This document shows, piece after piece, positions 23,843-30,796 of a stretch of DNA of 38,180 bases; position 1 is the stretch's first letter; each line of letters starts with the position of its first letter. The stretch comes from Korobacter sp036501185. GTDB lineage: Bacteria; Acidobacteriota; Terriglobia; Terriglobales; Acidobacteriaceae. The notes under the pieces are model-generated. The model had not been told where the DNA came from. It made no database searches and saw only the letters and a list, made by a program, of their open reading frames with translations. The stretch lies in NCBI GenBank assembly GCA_036501185.1, contig DASYAU010000051.1, positions 1 through 38,180 of the forward strand, written 5' to 3'. Both the position numbers and the translations under genes were made by a program.

Positions 23843-26800
23843 CTAGAAGTAGAACTTCAGCGCAAGCTGAAGGTTCCGTTCGTCCTTCGACTGGTTGATT
23901 ACGCCTGCCGCACCAGTCAACGGATTCGTGAGTGGATTGCCCGAGTACAGGTACATGTTCGCTGCGCCCATATACAGCACCGGGTGGTTGAAGAGATTGA
24001 TCGCCTCGGCGCGGAACTCGAGCCGTTTGCTTTCGCCGAACGCGAACGCCTTGTGCAGGCCGAAGTCGAAGGTTGCCAACCCCGGTCCACGGATGTCACC
24101 GACCGGCTCGTTGCCGAAGTGTCCGGCCGAAGCCTGCACGAATGAGCTCGGATCCACCCACACCAGTCCCACCGGCGTGCGGGTCTGCGGATAGCTGATT
24201 CCGCCGGTCACGTTCGGACGCTCCATGAAGCTCCCCGTTCCTGCCGGATCTACCCAACCGTCCACGAAGTTCATCGCGAAGCCCGTGTGATACTGCAGAA
24301 TGCCCGTCGTGGACCAATTGCCGAGAATGGCATTCGTCACGCGGTTCATGCTGCCGCCGAATTGCTTGTTCGTGCCGAACGGCAGATCATAGTTGAAATA
24401 GCCGCTGACCACGCTCGCTACGTCAAAGTTGCAGTAGCCGTAATCGCCGCGTGGGTTATAGATGTCCTGCGGCGTTGGCATACCAATATCCGTCTGCGAA
24501 GCTGACCAGTTTCCATAGAAGCCAACCGCATCGGTGTGGCACTTCGAGTACGTGTACGCCAGTTGCCCATCCAGCCCCTGCGAGAACCGCTTATCGAGGC
24601 TCGCTTGCAGGGCCTGGTAGTTGCTGCCGCCGTTGGAGAGCGTCATGCGAATTGCGCTGATTTCGTTCTTCAACGCCGGGTTGCCGGCGACAAACGGCCC
24701 TGGCGAGGTCGTGCCATCCGAATTCAGGATCCGCTGGTCTGCCCACCAGAAGTTCGTCAGGTGTGTTCCGTGCTGCCCAACATAACCAACCTGTGCGGTT
24801 ATCGTGCTGGTGATCTGGTCCTGCACGGAAACGTTCCACTGCTGCACCATCCCCGGCCGCCAGTTCGGGTCCCACAACCGGATCGCCGATCCCGCGAAAT
24901 CAGCCACGCCCGTGTATGCCCCGGGAGCCTGTGCTACCGGGAAGCCCGTCGTCAACGTCGCTGTCGGAACTCCCGAGCCGCTGAATTGCTGCACCGTCTC
25001 GCTCGGCACAAATGGAACATTCTGTGCCAGGCGGTTGTTGCTGCCCATCCCCTCGGCATAGCTCGATACCGTATACGCAGCGCGGAATACCGTCTTGCGG
25101 CGCAGTGCGTTCGGCGCCCACGCAACACCCACGCGCGGTTGCCAGTTGCCAATGCCGTTATACGAGTTGTACAGCGCGTCGCTGTTGCCGCCCTGCCCAG
25201 CAAACTCCACCGCTCCGCTGTACAGGCCGAAGTTCACCTGGTGGTTGTTGGTTTCCACCCACGGCGTGTTGTGTTCATAGCGCAGACCGAGGTTTAACGT
25301 CAGCTCATCGGTGATGCGCCAATCGTCCTGGATGAATCCTGCATACAAACTGGACCGCTGTCCCCAGCCAAGCGCACCGCCCCGCTGAATCAAGGCCGGC
25401 GTACCCAGCAGGAAGTCGGCAATACTCGATCCGCCTATACCTCCACTGGATTGCGTGAACCCGCCGCCAAAATCCATTTCACCCCACGTCCCGGCGTTTC
25501 CGGCATATGCCGAATCCATCCGGTAGCGGCTGAACTGGAATCCGAAGTGGAAGAGATGGCGTCCGTGAGTCCAGATCAAAACGTCCTGCGCCTGGATCGC
25601 CGTATCGCCGAACTGCTGCAACACGCCGATATTCCCAATCGACGACATGCCCGAACCGATCACCAACAGCGGCATGCCTGCGCCTCCGCTGTTGCCGTTG
25701 CCAATGCCGAGGTCCGATGCCAGATTTCCCACTCCATTCGCGCTGTTATTTTGCAAGAAACCAACCCAGTTGAAGCCGACGCGCGCTTCGTTTAACAACG
25801 ATTGACTAAACGTGTGGTCCCAACTCACCATGAAGTTCTTTGCCGGCTCATTCGTCGTATTCGCACCGGTATTTGCCAGCGCCCACGCCGAATTCAACGG
25901 TTCGTTTAAGTACATTTCGCTCCAGCGGCCCGAAATGCGGTCCTTCGTCGACATCACGTAGTCGATCTTCAGATCGCCCTGGTCGTTGTTGTACTGCTGC
26001 GAGTTGTTGGCAAAGTAGTTCGCGCCGCCCGCCAAGTCGCTCGCCCCGGGATAGTAGCTCGACTTGAACAGGTTCGTAGCCACCGAGCTGATCATCCCCG
26101 TTGGAATCTGGTTGCCCAAGAATGGCTGGCGTTGTCCGGCCACAACGTTATACGGGTTGTACAGCTGGTTGGCGGGATTGTTGCAAAGTCCCGCCGTGAA
26201 TCCTTCGGGGCACATCGAGCTCAAGTCTCCGCCGCGCATCGAGGTTGGAATCAGCGTGTAGCCCTTCGCTGATGCTGGGGAGTCGAACCGCTGCCCTTGA
26301 TAGTCGGCAAAGAAGAACAGCTTGTTCTTGATGATCGGTCCGCCAAATGTGCCACCGAACATGTTCCAGCGCAGCTTCGGCGTCGCCAGTTCACCCGTGG
26401 TGTACTTCGGAATCCCGTCCGCCCACGTATTCGCATTCAGCACGTCGTTCCGGAAAAACTCGAAAGCATCTCCATGGAAGCCATTCGTCCCCGACTTGAT
26501 CGTCGTGTTTACGATGCCGCCCTGGAAGTTCCCATACTCGGCCGACGCGTTCTGCGAAATGAGGTTGAACTCCTCGATCGCATCCACGCTTGGCGCGTAA
26601 CCCACTTCGTTGTCGCCAATCTGGTTGTTGTCAATGCCGTCGAGCATGAAGTTGTTCGCCTGCTCGCGGTTGCCATTGATATAAGGACGCCCCGAGGTCG
26701 TCATGTCCGCACCGCTCGTCATCGACGCCGGATCCGGAGTTACCGCGCCCGGCGTGAGCAGCGTCAGCTGCACGTAGTTGCGTGTCGCCAGCGGCAGTTC

Positions 26801-27241
26801 TTCGTTCGTCTTCGAATCAATCAGCGTGCTGATCTCGGTTGTATCCGTCTGCAGCACCGGCGCGCCCGCTGTAACTTCCAGCACTTCACTGCCCTGCCCC
26901 ATCTTCATCTGCACGTCGACGCGTGCCGTCTGGTTCAGCACCAGCGTGAACGGCGGATGGTCAGCGGTCTCGAAGCCCTTCGCCGCCACCTTCAATTTGT
27001 AGCTGCCAACGGGTACGCGCGGGAGCACGTATACGCCCTGTTCGTTTGTCTTAGTGGGAATGGTAACGCCGTGCTCCATGTCGACCGCCGTCACATCGGC
27101 GCCGACAATCGGGGCCCCGCTCGGATCCAGAATCGTTCCGGTAATGGTCGCGGTCACTTGCTGCGTCAGCGCAGGTGCCGTGAGGAACGCCAGGAGGAAC
27201 CCGAGGGCGAGGATGCTCAACCAGCTTTTCTTCTGAAACAT
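23843..27241 (-). CDS. Oar-like TonB-dependent receptor with carboxypeptidase-regulatory-like domain
   Basis: This is a 1132-residue outer-membrane protein. Residues 1-27 are a signal peptide (WLSILALGFLLAFLTAPALTQ). Residues about 28-110 form a CarboxypepD_reg-like beta-sandwich (TGTILDPSGAPIVGADVTAV; NEQGVYVLPRVPVGSYKLKV). The plug domain follows (ELPLATRNYVQLTLLTPG; FMLDGIDNNQ; GGIVNTTIKSGTNGFHGDAF), then the beta-barrel with many aromatic strands. It ends in LQLALKFYF, a typical outer-membrane C-terminal aromatic signal. ATG 27241 is chosen over an upstream in-frame start because GGAGG lies seven nt before it. Its promoter overlaps a palindrome shared with the divergent GntR gene. It likely imports an oligosaccharide or similar large substrate with TonB energy (family knowledge; substrate unknown). 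Confidence 0.93.
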   Translation of the reverse strand: MFQKKSWLSILALGFLLAFLTAPALTQQVTATITGTILDPSGAPIVGADVTAVDMEHGVTIPTKTNEQGVYVLPRVPVGSYKLKVAAKGFETADHPPFTLVLNQTARVDVQMKMGQGSEVLEVTAGAPVLQTDTTEISTLIDSKTNEELPLATRNYVQLTLLTPGAVTPDPASMTSGADMTTSGRPYINGNREQANNFMLDGIDNNQIGDNEVGYAPSVDAIEEFNLISQNASAEYGNFQGGIVNTTIKSGTNGFHGDAFEFFRNDVLNANTWADGIPKYTTGELATPKLRWNMFGGTFGGPIIKNKLFFFADYQGQRFDSPASAKGYTLIPTSMRGGDLSSMCPEGFTAGLCNNPANQLYNPYNVVAGQRQPFLGNQIPTGMISSVATNLFKSSYYPGASDLAGGANYFANNSQQYNNDQGDLKIDYVMSTKDRISGRWSEMYLNEPLNSAWALANTGANTTNEPAKNFMVSWDHTFSQSLLNEARVGFNWVGFLQNNSANGVGNLASDLGIGNGNSGGAGMPLLVIGSGMSSIGNIGVLQQFGDTAIQAQDVLIWTHGRHLFHFGFQFSRYRMDSAYAGNAGTWGEMDFGGGFTQSSGGIGGSSIADFLLGTPALIQRGGALGWGQRSSLYAGFIQDDWRITDELTLNLGLRYEHNTPWVETNNHQVNFGLYSGAVEFAGQGGNSDALYNSYNGIGNWQPRVGVAWAPNALRRKTVFRAAYTVSSYAEGMGSNNRLAQNVPFVPSETVQQFSGSGVPTATLTTGFPVAQAPGAYTGVADFAGSAIRLWDPNWRPGMVQQWNVSVQDQITSTITAQVGYVGQHGTHLTNFWWADQRILNSDGTTSPGPFVAGNPALKNEISAIRMTLSNGGSNYQALQASLDKRFSQGLDGQLAYTYSKCHTDAVGFYGNWSASQTDIGMPTPQDIYNPRGDYGYCNFDVASVVSGYFNYDLPFGTNKQFGGSMNRVTNAILGNWSTTGILQYHTGFAMNFVDGWVDPAGTGSFMERPNVTGGISYPQTRTPVGLVWVDPSSFVQASAGHFGNEPVGDIRGPGLATFDFGLHKAFAFGESKRLEFRAEAINLFNHPVLYMGAANMYLYSGNPLTNPLTGAAGVINQSKDERNLQLALKFYF

Positions 27242-27311
27242 CTCCAAACCTCCGAAGGAAATTGCCTGAGGAAAGTGCTGCAAGGTTGCGCTCTACAATG
27301 CGCAGCCTAAT

Positions 27312-27321
27312 GCTATATAGC
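27312..27321. promoter_or_regulatory. Palindrome GCTATATAGC, candidate GntR operator on the receptor promoter
   Basis: A perfect 10-bp palindrome. A 13-nt context (AATGCTATATAGC) recurs exactly at 27521-27533. It covers the -10 box of the receptor promoter, so a bound repressor would block it. Confidence 0.5.
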
Positions 27322-27341
27322 TGTAAGTCAGATCACGTCAA
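27314..27341 (-). promoter_or_regulatory. Promoter of the TonB-dependent receptor gene
   Basis: On the minus strand, TTGACG (27336-27341, 5/6) and TATATA (27314-27319, 4/6) are separated by 16 bp. The leader to ATG 27241 would be about 65 nt. Confidence 0.55.
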
Positions 27342-27389
27342 GATAAAAATGTGGCCTTGTCCTAAAAACTTTCCCGGATCTGAAGAATT

Positions 27390-27397
27390 GCTATAGC
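27390..27397. promoter_or_regulatory. Palindrome GCTATAGC, candidate operator
   Basis: An 8-bp perfect palindrome with the same half-site (GCTAT/ATAGC overlapping) as those at 27312 and 27524, in the same divergent intergenic region. Confidence 0.4.
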
Positions 27398-27523
27398 TCA
27401 ACCGCCGCCACCGCTACCGTCGTTGATTTCCTTCTTCGGTACGCTTTAAGGCAGCATGCGCCGAATCGACGCGATTGCCGGGACATTTAGTCGTCCAAGT
27501 GCTCTATTCCCGGTGCAACGAAT

Positions 27524-27533
27524 GCTATATAGC
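27524..27533. promoter_or_regulatory. Palindrome GCTATATAGC, candidate GntR operator
   Basis: Second exact copy of the 10-bp palindrome, about 160 bp from the start codon chosen for the GntR gene and 31 bp before its -35 box. The remaining part of 27242-27687 contains no gene I can support. Confidence 0.45.
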
Positions 27534-27563
27534 CTATCTGGCAACGATCCTGAATTGAAAGTG

Positions 27564-27592
27564 TTGCAATCGACGCATACGTCGTATATAAC
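27564..27592 (+). promoter_or_regulatory. Promoter of the GntR-ROK operon
   Basis: TTGCAA (27564-27569, 4/6) and TATAAC (27587-27592, 5/6) are separated by an ideal 17 bp. A 5-bp inverted repeat (27571-27575 with 27580-27584) lies in the spacer, and CTATAG (27596-27601) sits at the expected transcription start, fitting autoregulation. Confidence 0.55.
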
Positions 27593-27687
27593 GCTCTATA
27601 GCTGTTGCTCAAGGCCAGAGATTTTGAACCATGAGGAGTCGCCGGATCCGCTCCAGTTGCGCGTTGCGGCCCGCTTGGAAATTTCCC

Positions 27688-28410
27688 ATGCCCACCATCC
27701 GCAAAAACGGGACGCCCGCTTACAAACAGATCCAGGATTCCATCGTCAAGCGCATCGAGCGCGGCGACTTGAAGCCCGGCGACGCCGTCGATTCGGAGCG
27801 CCTGCTCGCACGCCTCCACGATGTCAGCCTCATGACCGCGCGCCACGCTCTCGTCGGCCTCGAACGAGAAGGCCTCGTCGAGCGCCGTCATGGCGCCGGA
27901 ACGTTCGTCGCTGCACCCAAGATTCACTTCAACAAGTTGATGAGCTTCAGCGAGCAGCTAGCGGGCCGCAGCCTCGATTCTTCGTCGCGTGTCCTCGCCC
28001 TCAAAGTCATCGACGACGAGCACGAGATCGCCGCGCGTCTCTCGCTGCCCGGCGCCAGCCGCCTGGTGCGGCTCGAACGCGTGCGGCTTGGCTCTGGCGA
28101 ACCGTTCGCTGTCGAAACCTGCTATTTTTCCGCCGACGAGTTCCGTGGCATCTCACGCCCCGCCCTTGAACGCGGCTCTCTGTTCACCCTCATGGAAAAG
28201 GAATACGGCGTCACCATTGCGCACGCCGATGAAGAAATCGATGCTACCGGCGCCGACCCCGAACTGGCGAAAATGCTCGGCGTGCACAAGGGGTATCCCG
28301 TCCTGCGCATCCGCCAAACCATTTATTCAACGCAGGGCAAACCGATTCTTTATGTACTCGGCATGTATCGCGCCGACCGTCACGTGCTGCGCATCCGCCG
28401 TTATCGCTAG
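27688..28410 (+). CDS. GntR-family (HutC/NagR subfamily) transcriptional regulator with UTRA domain
   Basis: This is a 240-residue DNA-binding regulator. The N-terminal winged helix-turn-helix (about residues 8-75) shows the GntR pattern: PAYKQIQDSIVKRIERGDLKPGD, SERLLARLHDVSLMTARHAL, then LEREGLVERRHGAGTFV. Residues about 95-238 are a UTRA effector domain (ASRLVRLERVRLGSGEPFAVE; YPVLRIRQTIYSTQGKPILY). In this subfamily UTRA domains bind sugar phosphates or amino-acid derivatives and release DNA. A longer frame starts at 27631, but ATG 27688 matches the usual N-terminus. It lies 47 nt before a ROK kinase gene and is divergent from a TonB receptor, so an amino-sugar or sugar-phosphate effector is plausible (inference). 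Confidence 0.9.
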   Translation: MPTIRKNGTPAYKQIQDSIVKRIERGDLKPGDAVDSERLLARLHDVSLMTARHALVGLEREGLVERRHGAGTFVAAPKIHFNKLMSFSEQLAGRSLDSSSRVLALKVIDDEHEIAARLSLPGASRLVRLERVRLGSGEPFAVETCYFSADEFRGISRPALERGSLFTLMEKEYGVTIAHADEEIDATGADPELAKMLGVHKGYPVLRIRQTIYSTQGKPILYVLGMYRADRHVLRIRRYR

Positions 28411-28457
28411 CATCGGCGCGCCCGCGCGCGTACACTGGCCGCCCTCGGAGTTTTCGT

Positions 28458-29465
28458 ATGCAAGTTTCAGGCGATCTCTATCTCGGCGTCGATATCGGCG
28501 GCACGAAAGTCGCCGCCGGTCTCGTGAACGAGCAAGGCGAGATCCTTTATAAAACTCGTAACGCCATGAACGCCACTCAGGGCGCAGACGAGGCGGTCAC
28601 CGCCGTTCGTGATGCCATCGACCGCACTATGCGGGAGAATCCCGCGGTAAACGTGCGCGCCATCGGCCTCAGCTCCCCCGGATCTGTCGATCCCCGCACC
28701 GGCACCATTGTCATGGCCACGAATCTCCCTTGCTGGCGGAATTTCGCCCTTGCTCCATTCATCGCCGACCACTACGGAATTCCAACCGAGCTGCATAACG
28801 ATGCCAACGCGGCCGGACTCGCCGAGGCCATCTGGGGCAGCGGCGCCGGCTACGATTGCGTCTTCTACGCCACCATCGGCACCGGAATCGGCACCGCCAT
28901 CCTCTTCGACCGCCATCTTTATCTCGGCCGTACCGGAGCCGCCGGCGAAGGCGGCCACATGAGCATCAACTACGATCATCCCGGTCCACGCTGCAAGTGC
29001 GGCAAGCCCGGATGCATCGAACTCCTTACCGCCGGTCCCGGCATCGCCATGCGCGCGCGTCGCCGCATCGAATCTTCGCCGAACAACGGCGGGCGCAAGC
29101 TACTCGAATTGGTCGACGGAGATGTCTCGGCAATCACCAGCGAAACCGTCGAAAACGCCTGGCGTGCCGGCGATTACCTCGCCACCAAGGTCCTCGAAGA
29201 GACAGCGGATTTCATTGCCATCTGGCTGGGTAACATCGTCGACTTCCTCGAGCCCGACGTCATCGTAATCGGCGGCGGAGTCGGCACCATGCTCTCAAAT
29301 TGGTATCCGCGCATTCGCGAGCACCTGCGCTCCTGGTCGGTGAATCCGCGCGCCGGTGAAGTTCCGCTCGTCAAAACCCGCTACGGCGAAGACTCCGGCA
29401 TCGCCGGTGCCGCCGCGCTCGTCGTCCATCCCGGCATGTACATCATGCACGTCCCCACCCACTAA
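28458..29465 (+). CDS. ROK-family sugar kinase (glucokinase-like)
   Basis: This is a 335-residue cytoplasmic kinase that transfers phosphate from ATP to a hexose or N-acetyl-hexosamine. The phosphate-binding motif DIGGTK (D12-K17) opens the chain, and the second ATP motif is in FYATIGTGIGTAI. The catalytic aspartate lies in LHNDANAAG. The ROK zinc site is complete: H167 (GEGGHM) and C179-x-C181-x4-C186 (CKCGKPGC). CGGAG sits 8 nt before ATG 28458. It is cotranscribed with the GntR regulator upstream. Sugar specificity cannot be fixed by eye. Confidence 0.92.
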   Translation: MQVSGDLYLGVDIGGTKVAAGLVNEQGEILYKTRNAMNATQGADEAVTAVRDAIDRTMRENPAVNVRAIGLSSPGSVDPRTGTIVMATNLPCWRNFALAPFIADHYGIPTELHNDANAAGLAEAIWGSGAGYDCVFYATIGTGIGTAILFDRHLYLGRTGAAGEGGHMSINYDHPGPRCKCGKPGCIELLTAGPGIAMRARRRIESSPNNGGRKLLELVDGDVSAITSETVENAWRAGDYLATKVLEETADFIAIWLGNIVDFLEPDVIVIGGGVGTMLSNWYPRIREHLRSWSVNPRAGEVPLVKTRYGEDSGIAGAAALVVHPGMYIMHVPTH

Positions 29466-29550
29466 TCTTCGAACCACAACATCTCTCGGTCGACAGTTAT
29501 TCGTGTATTCGTGTCAGCTGACGACAAATTGCCGCGAGTTCTGGATCGAA

Positions 29551-29623
29551 CGCATGCTTCGTATATCAGGGCACGACTTCAGTCGTGCCGCAAAGCATTC
29601 CCCAAGTGATGGGCTTTAGCCCC
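29551..29623. repeat. REP-like bipartite palindromic element
   Basis: A 9-bp stem with a 2-nt loop (29570-29578 with 29581-29589) is followed after about 20 nt by the palindrome GGGCTTTAGCCC (29611-29622). The left flank carries GCATGC. It lies between the ROK kinase and DAHP synthase genes. The layout resembles dispersed palindromic repeats I associate with acidobacterial genomes (from memory; not searched). With no T run it is not a standard terminator. Confidence 0.6.
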
Positions 29624-29667
29624 CGCCCTCTCTCCGCGCTATGTTAATTTTGATTTGAGCGATCCCC

Positions 29668-30717
29668 ATGCGCCGCACCGAAGACCTTCGCATCCAGTGG
29701 ACAAAAGTCGTTCTTCCTCCCGCCTTTCTCGAGGAAGAGCTCCCCACCACCGAGCGCGCCGCGACGGTCGTTCATGAAGCGCGCAACCAGGTCCGCCGCA
29801 TCATCCAAGGCGAAGACTCCCGCCTTCTCGTCGTCGTTGGCCCCTGCTCCATCCACGACGTCAAAGCCGCCCGCGAATACGCGCTTCTGCTGAAGTCCGC
29901 AATCGACGAGCTCTCTCGCGATCTCTGCATCGTAATGCGCGTCTATTTTGAGAAGCCTCGTACCACCATCGGATGGAAAGGCCTCATCAACGATCCGTTT
30001 CTCGACGAGTCCTTCAAAATCAATGACGGCCTTCGCATCTCGCGTCACCTGCTGCTCGACCTTGCCGAGATGGGCGTGCCCGCGGGCACCGAGTTCCTCG
30101 ACATGATCACCCCGCAATATCTCGCAGGTCTCGTCTGCTGGGGCGCTGTCGGCGCGCGCACCACCGAAAGCCAGATCCATCGCGAACTCGTCAGCGGCCT
30201 CTCCTGTCCCGTCGGCTTCAAGAACGGGACCTCCGGCAACGTCAGTATCGCCATCGAAGCCGTGCAATCCGCCGCCCACACTCACACGTTCTTAGGTCAC
30301 ACCAAGTACGGACAGTCCGCCATCTTCGCCACCACCGGAAATCCGGACTGCCACATCATCCTGCGCGGCGGACGCAAGCTCGTGAACTATGACGCTGCCT
30401 CCGTGAAGGAAGCCTGTGCTCTCCTCGATAGAGCCGACCTTCCGCAGCGCTTGATGATCGATTGCAGCCACGCCAACAGCAACAAGGACTACACGCGCCA
30501 AGCTGAAGTCGGCCGCGATGTGGCCGCACAGATCGCCGCCGGCAACAAAAGCATCGTCGGCGTGATGCTCGAAAGCAATCTCGTCGCCGGCTCGCAGAAG
30601 CTTGCCAAAGGACGCAACCTCACCTACGGCCAAAGCGTCACCGACGCCTGCCTGGGCTGGAAGGAAACGGCACCACTCCTCCGCGAACTGGCCATGGCCG
30701 TCCGCTCCCGCAAATAA
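29668..30717 (+). CDS. aroG: 3-deoxy-7-phosphoheptulonate synthase (class I alpha DAHP synthase)
   Basis: This 349-residue cytoplasmic enzyme condenses phosphoenolpyruvate with erythrose 4-phosphate, the first step of the shikimate pathway. The diagnostic motifs are all present: VVVGPCSIHD, FEKPRTTIGWKGLINDP, GARTTESQIHRELVSGL, SCPVGFKNGTSG and the metal-site IDCSHANSNKD. Length is normal for the AroF/G/H group; which of the three feedback types it is cannot be told, so the symbol is generic. The first ~25 residues resemble the usual N-terminal extension. The ribosome site before ATG 29668 is weak. Confidence 0.95.
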   Translation: MRRTEDLRIQWTKVVLPPAFLEEELPTTERAATVVHEARNQVRRIIQGEDSRLLVVVGPCSIHDVKAAREYALLLKSAIDELSRDLCIVMRVYFEKPRTTIGWKGLINDPFLDESFKINDGLRISRHLLLDLAEMGVPAGTEFLDMITPQYLAGLVCWGAVGARTTESQIHRELVSGLSCPVGFKNGTSGNVSIAIEAVQSAAHTHTFLGHTKYGQSAIFATTGNPDCHIILRGGRKLVNYDAASVKEACALLDRADLPQRLMIDCSHANSNKDYTRQAEVGRDVAAQIAAGNKSIVGVMLESNLVAGSQKLAKGRNLTYGQSVTDACLGWKETAPLLRELAMAVRSRK

Positions 30718-30732
30718 ACGTCAATGATTGTG

Positions 30733-30782
30733 CTGTCATCCTGAGCGAAGCACGCGCAGCCTGCGACGTCGAAGGACCCCTA
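30733..30782. repeat. Dispersed repeat of the GTCATCCTGAGCGAAG type
   Basis: The stretch begins CTGTCATCCTGAGCGAAG and ends GTCGAAGGACCCC, with an imperfect inverted repeat around CGCAGCCTGCG. I recall this motif as a common intergenic repeat in several soil bacteria, including acidobacteria (memory, not a search). It fills the gap between the convergent DAHP synthase and REC-PPDK genes and may serve as a transcript end. Confidence 0.5.
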
Positions 30783-30796
30783 CCCTCGCACCACTC

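Noticed and set aside
22562..24145. 527-residue plus-strand open frame
   Set aside because: It lies antisense across the ABC genes and the receptor end, has low-complexity Arg/His/Gln-rich translation and no motifs; the minus-strand genes have clear family signatures.
26297..27310. 337-residue plus-strand open frame
   Set aside because: Antisense shadow of the TonB receptor N-terminus; Arg/His-rich translation with no recognisable domain.
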